NCBI RefSeq assembly: GCF_026626705.1
Contig: NZ_JAPNKC010000001.1
Location: 1,302,001-1,366,000, forward strand
Source: Pyxidicoccus sp. MSG2
GTDB lineage: Bacteria; Myxococcota; Myxococcia; Myxococcales; Myxococcaceae
Length of the DNA: 64,000 nt
Reading direction: 5' to 3'
The translations under genes and the position numbers were made by a program. The notes beneath the pieces are model-generated. The model searched no databases and was not told the origin of the DNA. It saw only the letters and a program-made list of their open reading frames with translations. Of this stretch, positions 25,831-34,292 are shown one piece after another; position 1 is the first letter of the stretch; the number at the start of each line of letters is the position of its first letter.

Positions 25831-26652
25831 TCAGGGCAACCTCATGGCCGCGGCCGTCGGCACCGCCAGGTCATAGGAAGACAGGAAGGACACCAGCACG
25901 AGGCAGAAGCCGGCCATGGTGAGCAGCGCCACGCGGCGCCCGCGCCACCCCGCGAAGATGCGCGCATTCACCAGCGCGGCGAAGACGCCCCACGCCACCA
26001 CCGTCGCAATCGACTTGCCGTCCCAGTGCCAGCCCAGGTCCGGCGTGGTGGTGACGAAGAAGGCCCCGGTGGCCAGCGTCACCGACAGCGCGATGAAACC
26101 CCACACCACGAGGCGCCGGTTGAGCGTGTCCAGGAACTCCAGCGAGGGCAGGCGCGAGAAGAGCAGCCCGAAGCGCTTCGCCTTCACCTGCCGCTCCATG
26201 AGGATGTACATGACGCCCACGCCCGCGGCCACGGCGAACGCTGCCAGCCCCAGCAGCGCGAGGGTGATGTGCAGCGGCAGCAGAGGCTGGCGGACGCCCG
26301 GCGGCAGCGGCGACTGGCCGCCCTGTATCAACAGACCCGGTATCAACACCGTCACCGCGAGGGGCGTGAGGAACGCGCCGATGACGGGCCGCTTGTAGCG
26401 CACGTCCAGCGCCAGGAAGATGGCGAGCAGCAGGAAGGCGAGCGCGGAGAAGCCCTGGGCCAGTCCCACCGGCCGGCCCTCCTGGACGCCGAGCAGTTCG
26501 AAGAGGGCCACGCCGTGCAGCGCCAGCCCGCCGCCCACCAGCACGCGGCCGAAGGTGGCCAGCACCTCGTTCTGGCGGACCAGGTAGGCGAGGTAGACCA
26601 CCGCGGCGATGCCGTAGGCGTGGCAGGCGAGTGAGACGAGCGTATGGCTCAT
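25831..26652 (-). CDS. CcsA/HemX-family cytochrome c assembly protein
   Basis: This 273-residue inner-membrane protein has about eight hydrophobic segments. The region GWHWDGKSIATVVAWG carries the Trp-rich motif of CcsA/CcsB/HemX proteins, which handle haem for c-type cytochrome assembly or modulate glutamyl-tRNA reductase. HemX-type genes commonly sit directly before hemA, as here, with only two bases between. That context supports a HemX-like role, though a true cytochrome c synthetase role is not excluded. ATG at 26652 is chosen; a GTG two codons earlier is possible. It is the first gene of the haem operon, just after a terminator. Confidence 0.85.
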   Translation of the reverse strand: MSHTLVSLACHAYGIAAVVYLAYLVRQNEVLATFGRVLVGGGLALHGVALFELLGVQEGRPVGLAQGFSALAFLLLAIFLALDVRYKRPVIGAFLTPLAVTVLIPGLLIQGGQSPLPPGVRQPLLPLHITLALLGLAAFAVAAGVGVMYILMERQVKAKRFGLLFSRLPSLEFLDTLNRRLVVWGFIALSVTLATGAFFVTTTPDLGWHWDGKSIATVVAWGVFAALVNARIFAGWRGRRVALLTMAGFCLVLVSFLSSYDLAVPTAAAMRLP

Positions 26653-26673
26653 GGGCACAGGCTCTTAACCACC

Positions 26674-26699
26674 GAAGCCGGGCGATTCAGCCCGGCTTC
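26674..26699 (-). terminator. Terminator between the hypothetical gene and the haem operon
   Basis: GAAGCCGGGC and GCCCGGCTTC form a perfect 10-bp stem around a 6-base loop, 23 bases downstream of the stop codon at 26722. It separates that gene from ccsA/hemX on the same strand. Confidence 0.7.
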
Positions 26700-26721
26700 T
26701 CGTGTCTGAAGACGGGCGGTA

Positions 26722-27099
26722 TCAGCCCATCTTGTTGAGGATGAAGGCGGCCAACAGGTCCGCCTCGGAGTCGGGCTTCTTCGCCCCTCCTTCCGGACGG
26801 GGCGCCAAGGCCACCTCCGTGACATACCCCGGGACCACTTCGTAGGCGTTGTCCCCCACCAGCACCGAGTCGGCCATCTGCTCGGCCCCCAGGCGGGCGA
26901 GCTGCTCGTCGGTCTTCACCCTGGCCACCAGCCCCTGGCCGTCCTCGCCCGATACGAGCTGGACGAAGTGCACCGCGGGGGTGAGGGGGAAGGTCACACC
27001 TCCCTCCGCCATCACCACCAGCTTGCCCTCGCGCAGGTCTGCTTTGTCCGCCAGTGCCCACTCCTCGAGCTGGGTCTGGGGCAGGAAGAGCTTCGTCAC
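26722..27099 (-). CDS. Conserved hypothetical protein
   Basis: The 125-residue soluble protein has no signal peptide, membrane segment or motif I recognise. The product begins MTKLFLPQTQLEEWALADKA and has an acidic C-terminal tail ending in LAAFILNKMG. Its alternating hydrophobic strands (KLVVMAEGGVTFPL, VHFVQLVSGED) look like a small beta-rich fold. GTG at 27099 is chosen because the upstream in-frame extension to 27180 has the Arg/Pro-rich composition of untranslated high-GC DNA. It is transcribed divergently from thioredoxin. Confidence 0.65.
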   Translation of the reverse strand: MTKLFLPQTQLEEWALADKADLREGKLVVMAEGGVTFPLTPAVHFVQLVSGEDGQGLVARVKTDEQLARLGAEQMADSVLVGDNAYEVVPGYVTEVALAPRPEGGAKKPDSEADLLAAFILNKMG

Positions 27100-27283
27100 G
27101 CCCGCCAGCTTACACCACCCTCCCCTGGCGCGGGGGGACGTTCGGGGAATTGGGTTGAAACGCCCCCGTTCCATCCGCATCTGTCCGGCCAGATGGGCTG
27201 ATGCCCGGCCCGTTCTTGCAGGGCCACCGGACGCGTACTAGACGACGCGCCGAATGGCCGGAAGTGGGCCCGAAGGAGACATC

Positions 27284-27613
27284 ATGGCTGGCGACAATGT
27301 GACGAACGTCGGGGACGGTGACTTCAACCAACAGGTGCTGGAATCCCAGCAGCCCGTGCTGGTGGACTTCTGGGCCACCTGGTGCGCGCCGTGCCGGGCC
27401 ATTGCCCCGGCCATCGACGCCCTGGCGACCCAGTTCCAGGGCCAGGTGAAGTTCACCAAGCTCAACATCGACGAGAACCAGGACACCCCGCAGCAGTACG
27501 GCATCCGGTCCATCCCCACGCTGCTCATCTTCAAGGGCGGCAAGGTGGTGGAGCAGATTGTCGGCGCGGTGCCCAAGGCCCGCATCGAGGCGGCCCTCCA
27601 GAAGGCGCTGTAG
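27284..27613 (+). CDS. trxA: Thioredoxin
   Basis: The 109-residue protein is a complete thioredoxin: DFWATWCAPCRAIAPAID with the redox cysteines C34 and C37, the buried DF before it, and the cis-proline segment IRSIPTLLIFKGG. It reduces protein disulfides in the cytoplasm with electrons from thioredoxin reductase. ATG at 27284 has GAAGGAG seven bases upstream, so the in-frame start at 27254 is rejected. It is probably monocistronic, ending in a paired hairpin structure shared with the convergent PPK2 gene. Confidence 0.95.
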   Translation: MAGDNVTNVGDGDFNQQVLESQQPVLVDFWATWCAPCRAIAPAIDALATQFQGQVKFTKLNIDENQDTPQQYGIRSIPTLLIFKGGKVVEQIVGAVPKARIEAALQKAL

Positions 27614-27619
27614 TCGCCC

Positions 27620-27660
27620 GGGGCCCGTGCACGCGGGAGGGCCCCTGCCCGCCCGCGTGC
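27620..27660. terminator. Two overlapping, mutually exclusive hairpins between convergent trxA and PPK2 genes
   Basis: GGGGCCC (27620-27626) pairs with GGGCCCC (27639-27645). GCACGCGGG (27629-27637) pairs perfectly with CCCGCGTGC (27652-27660). The two stems share sequence and cannot form together. One stem would form first from each direction, which suits a bidirectional terminator. Confidence 0.6.
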
Positions 27661-27670
27661 CGCCCCAGCC

Positions 27671-28453
27671 TCAAGCCTCCAGCAACGCCACGCAGCGGCG
27701 CAGCACCTCCAGGCGCGCGTAGCGCTTGTCGTTGCCGGGCACCACGTGCCACGGCGCGTCCGGCCGGTGGGTCTGGTCCAGCATGTCCTGGATGGCGCCC
27801 TCGTACTTCCCCCACTTCGAGCGGTTGCGCCAGTCGTCCGGGCCCAGCTTGTAGCGCTTCGTGGGGTCATTCTCCCGCGCGCGGAAGCGCTTGAGCTGCG
27901 TCTGCTTGTCGATGTGGACGAAGAACTTCGCCATGCGCACGCCGTCGTCGGTGAGCATGCGCTCGAAGGCATTGATTTCAGCGTAGGCGCGCCGCCACTC
28001 GGCCGGCCGGGCGAGGCCCTCCACCCGCTCCACCAGCACCCGGCCGTACCAGCTCCGGTCGAACATGCAGACCTCGCCCGCCCCCGGCGTCCTCGCCCAG
28101 AAGCGCCACAGGTAGTGGTGCCGCTTCTCCTCCTCGGACGGCGCGCCAATGGGCCAGACCTTGTAGCCGCGCGGGTCCATCAGCGACGTCAGCCGGCGGA
28201 TGGCGCCGCCCTTGCCCGAGGCGTCCCAGCCCTCGAAGACGAGCACCGCCCGCCGCTTCGCCAGGTACGTCTGGATCTGCAGCTGGAACGCGCGCTCCTG
28301 GAGCACCGCCAGCTCCTTCTCATACGACTCGTCGTCCTCCACGGAGACGCTCAGGTCCACCGCGCCCAGTGACACCGTCCCCGGAGGACTTACGGGAAAT
28401 ACGTATCCGTGTTCAGTCTTGTCATCAATTTTCTGAAAACGTTTACGAGTCAC
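27671..28453 (-). CDS. PPK2-family polyphosphate kinase/phosphotransferase
   Basis: The 260-residue protein shows the PPK2 motifs in order: Walker A-like FEGWDASGKGGAIRRL, Walker B and lid region CMFDRSWYGRVLVERVEG, and the arginine-rich segment RFRARENDPTKRYKLG. PPK2 enzymes transfer phosphate between polyphosphate and nucleoside mono- or diphosphates. The subclass (AMP- or NDP-specific) is not decided here. The start is a GTG at 28453 with GGAGGG eight bases upstream. It is divergent from the AT-hook protein gene across a 99-bp AT-richer gap. Confidence 0.93.
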   Translation of the reverse strand: MTRKRFQKIDDKTEHGYVFPVSPPGTVSLGAVDLSVSVEDDESYEKELAVLQERAFQLQIQTYLAKRRAVLVFEGWDASGKGGAIRRLTSLMDPRGYKVWPIGAPSEEEKRHHYLWRFWARTPGAGEVCMFDRSWYGRVLVERVEGLARPAEWRRAYAEINAFERMLTDDGVRMAKFFVHIDKQTQLKRFRARENDPTKRYKLGPDDWRNRSKWGKYEGAIQDMLDQTHRPDAPWHVVPGNDKRYARLEVLRRCVALLEA

Positions 28454-28552
28454 GACAGACCCTCCAAGGTTGTATTGACAGCGATGACTTCAACCGCCAA
28501 ATAGGCACATAGCAGTGTTTGTCTTCATCAACTGTTTTCACATGGAGTATTC
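28454..28552. promoter_or_regulatory. Divergent promoter region between PPK2 and the AT-hook gene
   Basis: This 99-bp gap is clearly more AT-rich than its surroundings. A perfect -35 hexamer TTGACA lies at 28475-28480 on the plus strand, but the hexamers 17-18 bases on (CAAATA, AAATAG) are poor -10 matches. It holds the translation signals of both genes and presumably both promoters. Confidence 0.4.
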
Positions 28553-28888
28553 ATGGCACGTCCTCGCAAAGAATTGTCCAACGTCCCGCTGACGCCAGCC
28601 ATGGTGAACTGGGCGGAAGCTCTGGGAGACGCCATCGGACGGGGAATGCTGCGTGCGCTCAACACGGGCATGCCGTCACTGGGTGGCAATGGTGCAAGTC
28701 ACAACACGATGACGGCGGGTCGCCGCCGCGGCCGTCCGCCCAAGATGCTGGCGGGCGGGAACACGGTGTCGGCGGACCGCCGCTGTACCGTGGATGGCTG
28801 CACGCGTGAGCAGCGCTCGAAGGGGCTCTGCTCGGCGCACTACCAGGCGGAGCGTCGCAAGCAGCTGTCGGGCGGCAAGTCGGCCTGA
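28553..28888 (+). CDS. Small DNA-binding-type protein with AT-hook and Cys/His zinc-finger motif
   Basis: The 111-residue basic protein has an AT-hook core RGRP at residues 59-62 (in GRRRGRPPKM). A putative zinc site follows: C78-x4-C83-x9-C93-x2-H96, in a segment of the type CTVDGC...GLCSAHYQ that is common in phage and HNH-associated zinc fingers. A second basic patch, ARPRKE, lies at the N-terminus. This suggests a nucleoid or minor-groove DNA-binding protein. No nuclease motif is present. The ATG at 28553 is preceded by ATGGAG. It stands alone between divergent PPK2 and a convergent PilZ gene. Confidence 0.8.
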   Translation: MARPRKELSNVPLTPAMVNWAEALGDAIGRGMLRALNTGMPSLGGNGASHNTMTAGRRRGRPPKMLAGGNTVSADRRCTVDGCTREQRSKGLCSAHYQAERRKQLSGGKSA

Positions 28889-29043
28889 TTCATGACGCAC
28901 GCGGTTCACGCCCACGGCCCTGGGCGAGCCGCATGTGTCACGCCCCCGGCGCCCCCACACCCCTCTTGCGCGCCAGGGAATTCCAGACGACTGTGCCTGT
29001 ATCACTGTCACTTTCCATGCTCACCGAAGTGATGAGCCTGGCC

Positions 29044-29673
29044 CTACCCGCCCTGCCAGGGATCTGCGGCGGAGGTGGTGGCCTTGAGCAATTCCCAGGC
29101 GGCCAGCACATCCACCACGCGTTCCAATTCATTGGGAAGTGAGCGGGCCCGCTGAGACTTCAGGTATTCCTCCGCGAAGGTGCGCAGGCGCATGCCCACG
29201 AAGAGGCGCGCCAGCGCCACCTCCGTCTGCCCGCTGAAGTCGATGAAACGGATGCCGAAACCGGTGCGGCCCTCGGGCCCGGTGGAGCGCTCCTCCCGGA
29301 CGATTTCCGCGCGTGCCAGTACCGGCGCGGCCCCCGGCTCCAGCGAGAAGCGCACGCCCAGCACCGTGCCCATCGGCAGGTAGAAGGTGCTCTCCAGGAA
29401 GGCCCCGCTGACGCTGACGTTGACGGACGTGAAGCTCGCGGCGAAGCGCCGCCCGCCCTCACCGTCCACCCACACCTCGAAGCGCGTGGCCAACTGGGCG
29501 CGGGGGAACTGCCGGTGCTCGGCCTCTCCCTGGTTCATCTCGATGAGGGGCGCGGCCGGCTGGCGCGCCTCCAGGGCGCCTCCCGCGGGGCGCGTTTCCT
29601 TCACCACTGCCGGCGCCTCGGTCACCGGCGCGCGAACCGTCACACTGGCCTTCTGGGCAACCTTCCTCTGCAT
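29044..29673 (-). CDS. PilZ-domain protein (probable c-di-GMP receptor)
   Basis: The 209-residue protein has an N-terminal Ala/Pro-rich linker of about 50 residues, then a PilZ domain with the RxxxR motif (R54-QFP-R58) and the second motif NVSVSG (N85-G90); both are complete, so c-di-GMP binding is likely. The layout resembles the Myxococcus paralogous PilZ group (TIGR02266). The C-terminal 60 residues are helical. It would act in the cytoplasm as a c-di-GMP-responsive adaptor; its target is unknown. It follows rodA on the same strand but is separated by a terminator. Confidence 0.88.
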   Translation of the reverse strand: MQRKVAQKASVTVRAPVTEAPAVVKETRPAGGALEARQPAAPLIEMNQGEAEHRQFPRAQLATRFEVWVDGEGGRRFAASFTSVNVSVSGAFLESTFYLPMGTVLGVRFSLEPGAAPVLARAEIVREERSTGPEGRTGFGIRFIDFSGQTEVALARLFVGMRLRTFAEEYLKSQRARSLPNELERVVDVLAAWELLKATTSAADPWQGG

Positions 29674-29708
29674 GCGCGACCTCCACCTGCCCCGGAAGCT
29701 ACCGCCTT

Positions 29709-29736
29709 CCCGCCTGGAAGTTGAATTTCAGGCGGG
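29709..29736 (-). terminator. Terminator of the mreC-mreD-mrdA-rodA operon
   Basis: CCCGCCTG and CAGGCGGG form a perfect 8-bp stem that can be extended by three weaker pairs around a 6-base loop, 36 bases after the rodA stop codon and before the PilZ gene. Confidence 0.6.
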
Positions 29737-29772
29737 CCGCACACCGGCCCCGGTGGGACGCAGCCGTAAGGC

Positions 29773-30900
29773 TCAGAACATGTGACGGCGCATGCTGATG
29801 TTCACCAGCAGGCCGATGCTGAGCATGACGGACAGCATGGAGGAACCGCCGTAGCTCATCAGCGGAAGGGTGATGCCCGTCACCGGGAGCATGCCAATCA
29901 CCATGCCGATGTTCTCGAACACCTGCCAGAACAGCATGGCCACCACGCCCACCGCGACGAAGGCGCCGAACCTGTCCCGGGCACTGAAGCCCACCCCCAG
30001 GCCGAAGATGAAGATGGCGCCATAGAGTACCAGGAGCAACGCGCACATCACGAAGCCGTGCTCCTCCGCCCACACGGAGAAGATGAAGTCCGTGTGCTGC
30101 TCGGGCAGGAAGCGCAGGCCCGTCTGGGTGCCCTCGCGCCAGCCCTTGCCGGAGACGCCGCCAGAGCCCACCGCGATTTTCGACTGCGCCGCGTGATAGC
30201 CGCTGCCGCGCAGGTCCGCCTCCGGGTCCAACCACCCGGAGATGCGCTGGCTCTGGTGCTTCTTCAGGTAGTGCCGGACGATGGTGGGCCGCGGCTCCGG
30301 CACCTCGCGGATGTAGTCGTTCCAGATGATGATGGCGCCCGCGAGGATGCCCGCCACCAGCGTGGCCACGAGGTACCAGCGCACCTTCCCGAACAGGATG
30401 ACGGTGAGCGAGGACAGGCCAATCATCAGCGCGGTGCCCAGGTCCGGCTGCACCAGCACCAGCACGAAGGGCACGCCCACGACGAGCAGCGGCTTCCACA
30501 GCCGCACCAGGCCATAGGACGGCTCGTTGGGCCGGAAGTCGTCGTGGTAGACCTTGGCCAGCATCAGCACGACGCCAATCTTCATGAACTCCGCCGGCTG
30601 CAGGCGGAACGGGCCGATGACGAACCAGCTCTCGGCGCCCTTGGCGGTGTGGCCGATGACGCGCAGGGCGAGCAGCGCCACGATGTTGGCGACGTAGATG
30701 GGCAGCGCCATGCGCTGAATCCACCGGTAGTCCACCAGGCACACCACCAGCACCGCCAGCAGGCCCACCCCCAGGTACAACGTCTGGCTGGACCAGACGG
30801 GCGCGAGCGGCGGACGCGAGGCCGAGGCCAGGTTCCAGATGCCCAGCAGGCACACCCCCAGCACGCAGATGATGAGGCCCCAGGGGATGTGGGGCACCAT
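29773..30900 (-). CDS. rodA: Rod-shape-determining protein RodA (SEDS peptidoglycan glycosyltransferase)
   Basis: The 375-residue inner-membrane protein has about ten hydrophobic segments and SEDS-family motifs: LVQPDLGTALMI with the catalytic Asp segment, GLRFLPEQHTDFIFSVWAEE, and TGITLPLMSYGGSSML near the C-terminus. RodA polymerises glycan strands for cell elongation together with the transpeptidase PBP2. ATG at 30900 is chosen, seven bases after the mrdA stop and preceded by GAGCGG; a GTG at 30924 would overlap mrdA by 17 bases. It closes the mre operon. Confidence 0.95.
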   Translation of the reverse strand: MVPHIPWGLIICVLGVCLLGIWNLASASRPPLAPVWSSQTLYLGVGLLAVLVVCLVDYRWIQRMALPIYVANIVALLALRVIGHTAKGAESWFVIGPFRLQPAEFMKIGVVLMLAKVYHDDFRPNEPSYGLVRLWKPLLVVGVPFVLVLVQPDLGTALMIGLSSLTVILFGKVRWYLVATLVAGILAGAIIIWNDYIREVPEPRPTIVRHYLKKHQSQRISGWLDPEADLRGSGYHAAQSKIAVGSGGVSGKGWREGTQTGLRFLPEQHTDFIFSVWAEEHGFVMCALLLVLYGAIFIFGLGVGFSARDRFGAFVAVGVVAMLFWQVFENIGMVIGMLPVTGITLPLMSYGGSSMLSVMLSIGLLVNISMRRHMF

Positions 30901-30907
30901 CCGCCGC

Positions 30908-32944
30908 TCAATCCGGAGTTGCACGTGTCACGTCCTCGTCGTCACCCGGCAGCTCGGCCGGCGGCAGTACGCCCCGCGTCAGCGCCGCCTCGTCCACGCT
31001 CGGCGCGCGCGACAGGGACGGCGTGTAGGGCTGGTTGGGACGCGGCGGCGGCGCCGTCGCGTCCTGCTTCTTCAAGTCGAAGTACTTCTGGATGACGGCC
31101 ATGGCCGTGGGCGCCGCGTCCGCGCCGCCGTGGCCGCCGTGCTCGTTGAGGACGACAATGGCCAGCTCGGGCTTGTCCGCCGGGGCGAAGCCCGCGAACC
31201 AGGCGTGGTCTCGCTCGAAGAAGCTCATCTGCTGCGTCTTCACGCGCACCGTTCCCAGCCGGGCCACCTGCGCGGTGCCCGTCTTGGCCGCCACCTGCAT
31301 GTCCTTGTCCTGGATGCCCGCCATGCGCGCGCGGTACGCGGTGCCGCCCGGCTCCTGCGCCACCTTCACGAGGCCTTCAATCACGGCCTTGCGGTGCGCG
31401 GCCGGGATGTCCACCCGGCGCACCACCTCCGGCTTGAACTCCTCGACGACTTCACCGTCCAGGTTCTCCAGCCGCTGCACCAGCTGCGGCTTGAACAGCG
31501 TGCCGCCGTTGGCGATGGCCGCGTACACGAGCGCGAGCTGCAGCGGTGTCACGTTGTCGTCGCCCTGGCCGATGGCGCTGTTGAGCGCCATGCCCTTGGT
31601 GTAGCCGCCGGGCGACGCCTTGTCGTGGTACGTGCTGGTCGGCATGATGCCCGGCACCTCGGCCACCACGTCGATGCCCGTGGGAGCGCCCAGGCCCAGC
31701 GACTTGCCCATCTCACCGATGGGGTCCAGGCCGATGGTGTCCGCCACCTTGTAGAACCAGGTGTCGCAGGACGTCTTCATCGCGTTGTAGCCGTCCATGT
31801 GCCCGTGGCCGCTGTCCTTGTGGCAGCGCCACACGCGCGCGCCCAGCCGGTAGCCGCCGGGGCACATCACCGACGTCTCCGGGCGGAACGCGCCGGACTT
31901 GTAGGCGGCCAGCTGGGTGACGACCTTGAAGGTGGAGCCCGGGCTGTAGTGCTCGGCGGCCACGCGGTTGATCATCGGCTCCAGCGGATCCCTGGACAGA
32001 AGGGCCATCTGCGCCGGCGTCACGCGGCCGGTGAGCAGGTTGGGGTCGAAGCCCGGGCGGGACACCAGCGCCTTGATGAAGCCGGTGTTGACGTCGATGG
32101 CCACCACCGCGCCCGTCACGCCCGGGAAGGCCCGCTCCGCCTCCTCCTGGAGACGCATGTCGATGGAGAGCACCAGGTTGCTGCCCGCGCGGGGCTGCAC
32201 CACGGCGTTGTCGCCCAGCTTGATGTTGAGCTCTTCAATCGTCTGGCCGCGCGCGTTCACCACTTCCTTGCGCACGCCGTCCGTGCCGCGCAGCCGCTGC
32301 TCGAAGTAGCGCTCCAGGCCGCGCCGGCCGATGTAGTCGCCCAGGGCGTACTTCGCGCCGTCGGCGCTGAGCCGCTCCAGCTCCTCCTGGGTGATTTCAT
32401 TCATGTAGCCCAGCACGTGCGACAGCACCGTGTTGGTCCGGTAGAAGCGGTGGGGCACGGGCGCCACTTCGACGCCGTCGAGGATGTCGCGGCGGGCGGC
32501 GAGCCGGTCGTACTCGTCACGCGTGAGGTCCACGCGCACCGGCACCGGCTGGAAGGGCGCGTTGCGCCGCCCCATGCGCACCGTGTCCTCCACCTTCTTG
32601 CGCTGGTCGGCGTCCCACTGGAGCAGCTCCGCGAGGCGCGGAATCACCTGCTCGAAACAGTCCGTGCAGAAGGCCGGCGTGACGAAGGCGTCGAAGGACG
32701 GACGGCTGTCCACGAGGATGGTGCCGCGCGCGTCCTTGATGACGCCGCGGTCGGCGCGCAGCCGCACCTCCTTCACGAAGTTGGCCACGCTCTTGGCGGA
32801 GTACTCCTCGCCCCGGGTGATTTGCAGCCGGTAGAGCTGGATGGACAGCATGACCAGGCCCAGCGACATGGCGAGGCCCAGCCACAGGAAGCGCCGCTTC
32901 AGCTCGCGGCCCGGCGTCGTATTGCCCAGCGTGGGAGGCGTCAC
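30908..32944 (-). CDS. mrdA: Penicillin-binding protein 2 (peptidoglycan D,D-transpeptidase)
   Basis: The 678-residue protein has an N-terminal membrane anchor (about 18-36), a PBP dimerisation domain, and a transpeptidase domain with active-site SPGSTFK (S337), the second motif SCD in MKTSCDTWFY, and KTGT (K554). Between them a Cys-containing segment (MCPGGYRLGARVWRCHK) is typical of PBP2. It cross-links peptidoglycan during elongation as partner of RodA. The C-terminal tail after about 620 is Pro-rich. The GTG start at 32944 overlaps the mreD stop in GTGA, which settles the start against the longer frame to 33085. Confidence 0.95.
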   Translation of the reverse strand: MTPPTLGNTTPGRELKRRFLWLGLAMSLGLVMLSIQLYRLQITRGEEYSAKSVANFVKEVRLRADRGVIKDARGTILVDSRPSFDAFVTPAFCTDCFEQVIPRLAELLQWDADQRKKVEDTVRMGRRNAPFQPVPVRVDLTRDEYDRLAARRDILDGVEVAPVPHRFYRTNTVLSHVLGYMNEITQEELERLSADGAKYALGDYIGRRGLERYFEQRLRGTDGVRKEVVNARGQTIEELNIKLGDNAVVQPRAGSNLVLSIDMRLQEEAERAFPGVTGAVVAIDVNTGFIKALVSRPGFDPNLLTGRVTPAQMALLSRDPLEPMINRVAAEHYSPGSTFKVVTQLAAYKSGAFRPETSVMCPGGYRLGARVWRCHKDSGHGHMDGYNAMKTSCDTWFYKVADTIGLDPIGEMGKSLGLGAPTGIDVVAEVPGIMPTSTYHDKASPGGYTKGMALNSAIGQGDDNVTPLQLALVYAAIANGGTLFKPQLVQRLENLDGEVVEEFKPEVVRRVDIPAAHRKAVIEGLVKVAQEPGGTAYRARMAGIQDKDMQVAAKTGTAQVARLGTVRVKTQQMSFFERDHAWFAGFAPADKPELAIVVLNEHGGHGGADAAPTAMAVIQKYFDLKKQDATAPPPRPNQPYTPSLSRAPSVDEAALTRGVLPPAELPGDDEDVTRATPD

Positions 32945-33435
32945 CGCAGCAACCCCGTCTGACGTTCCTGATTCGCCTCGAAGCGGCGCAGCAGGGGGAA
33001 GAGCGCCAGCGCCGCGGCCCCCGTCAGCACCACCTGGAGCGGCAGTCCCGACAGGGACGCGCTGCCGTCCTTCACCGTCAGCCACGTGAAGAAGGTGGAC
33101 AACAGCGAGTGCCCCACGTCCGCGCCCATGGCGAACAGGGCGAAGGACATGGCGCCGCGCACGTCCACGAAGGTGGCGACCAGCCGGCCCACCAGGAAGG
33201 TCAACACGGCGAGGAACGTGAAAAGGCCCGTGGGCTGGCCGCTCATGAGGTCCAGCAGGTAGCCCACCGCGAAGGCGGAGAAGGCCCCCTCCAGCAGCGT
33301 GGCGCGCAGGGCCAGGAACGCCACCAGCACCACGGTGACGTCAATGCGGCCGAGCACCAGGCCCGCCTGCTTCACCACCACCGACTCCAACGTGAGCAAC
33401 GCCAGCGCGAGGCCCACCGTCACCAGGAACTTCAT
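32941..33435 (-). CDS. mreD: Rod-shape-determining protein MreD
   Basis: The 164-residue inner-membrane protein has five or six hydrophobic helices, including TLEGAFSAFAVGYLLDLMSGQPTG in outline: the GYLLDLMSG segment is typical of MreD. It works with MreC to link the cytoskeletal MreB to the wall synthesis enzymes. It overlaps mreC by four bases upstream and mrdA by four bases downstream. Identity rests on topology plus position. Confidence 0.9.
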   Translation of the reverse strand: MKFLVTVGLALALLTLESVVVKQAGLVLGRIDVTVVLVAFLALRATLLEGAFSAFAVGYLLDLMSGQPTGLFTFLAVLTFLVGRLVATFVDVRGAMSFALFAMGADVGHSLLSTFFTWLTVKDGSASLSGLPLQVVLTGAAALALFPLLRRFEANQERQTGLLR

Positions 33436-34292
33436 TTCGACGCGCCCTCCGCGGTGCTGCCCGGCGCCATGGCGCTGTAGGGACTGCCCACCACCAACAC
33501 CTCTTCCAGCTTGCTCGTATCCACCGCCGGGACGATGTCCGCACCCTGGAACATGCCGTGCTCCTTCTTCTCCAGGTTCGTCACCCGACCCACCACCACG
33601 CCCGGCGGGTAGATGCCGTCGGTGCCCGCGGTGATGATGAGGTCGCCGTCCTCGACGTCCTCGGTGCGCAGCATGTTCTCCAGCTTGAGCGGACCCGCTC
33701 CCGTCCCCGCCGCCGTGCCGCGCGCCCGCGAGCGCTGCACCCGCACCGCCACCCGGCTCTGCGGGTCCGTCACCAGCGCCACGTCCGCGTAGCCGCCCGT
33801 GGCGCGGATGACCTGCCCCACGATTCCGTCCGGCGTCACCACGGACATGCCGCGGAACACGCCGTCCTTCTCACCACCGCTGATGCGCACCGACAGGAGC
33901 TTCGCCACCGGATTGACCCCCACCACCCGCGCCGGAATCTCCGGCCCGGACTCCGCCTCCGCGTAGCCGAGCAGCTTGCGCAGCCGCCCGTTCTCCGCGC
34001 GGGACTCGCCCAGCGACTGCACGGCCGCCCGCAACTGGAGGTTCTCCAACCGCAGCGCGTCATTCTCCTGCCGCACCCCGCGCAAGTCGAGGTACCCGCG
34101 CACCGCCGCCACCGAGCCCTCGATGGAGGTGGTGAGCAGCTGCTGCACGGGTGACGACAGGGCGATGACGGCCCTGTCGATGGGATTGGGGTCCCTGCCC
34201 TTCCGCCCGCTCAGCAGGAAGGCGAGGAGCGGGTAGAGCAGCAGGACGCCCACGATGAGGGGGCGGCGGTACCGCTTGAGGAGCGACAGCAA
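33432..34292 (-). CDS. mreC: Rod-shape-determining protein MreC
   Basis: The 286-residue protein has one N-terminal membrane helix (about 10-28), a periplasmic coiled coil (about 71-110, with QENDALRLENLQLRAAV) and the beta-rich MreC domain with GEKDGVFRGMSVVTPDGIVG and DPQSRVAV. MreC forms periplasmic assemblies that activate PBP2-RodA. The start is a TTG at 34292 with only a weak ribosome binding site. It is the first gene of the operon; mreB is not in this window. Confidence 0.93.
   Translation of the reverse strand: MLSLLKRYRRPLIVGVLLLYPLLAFLLSGRKGRDPNPIDRAVIALSSPVQQLLTTSIEGSVAAVRGYLDLRGVRQENDALRLENLQLRAAVQSLGESRAENGRLRKLLGYAEAESGPEIPARVVGVNPVAKLLSVRISGGEKDGVFRGMSVVTPDGIVGQVIRATGGYADVALVTDPQSRVAVRVQRSRARGTAAGTGAGPLKLENMLRTEDVEDGDLIITAGTDGIYPPGVVVGRVTNLEKKEHGMFQGADIVPAVDTSKLEEVLVVGSPYSAMAPGSTAEGASK

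Noticed and set aside
21204..25922. A 1572-codon open frame on the plus strand across the haem operon
   Set aside because: It is antisense to hemA, hemC, hemD and the GspE-type gene, all of which have clear catalytic motifs. Its composition is Arg/His/Gln-rich, as expected for an antisense frame in high-GC DNA.
28554..28570. TGGCACG motif as a possible sigma-54 promoter
   Set aside because: The GG to GC spacing is one base short, the -12 element is poor, and the site is inside the coding start of the AT-hook gene.
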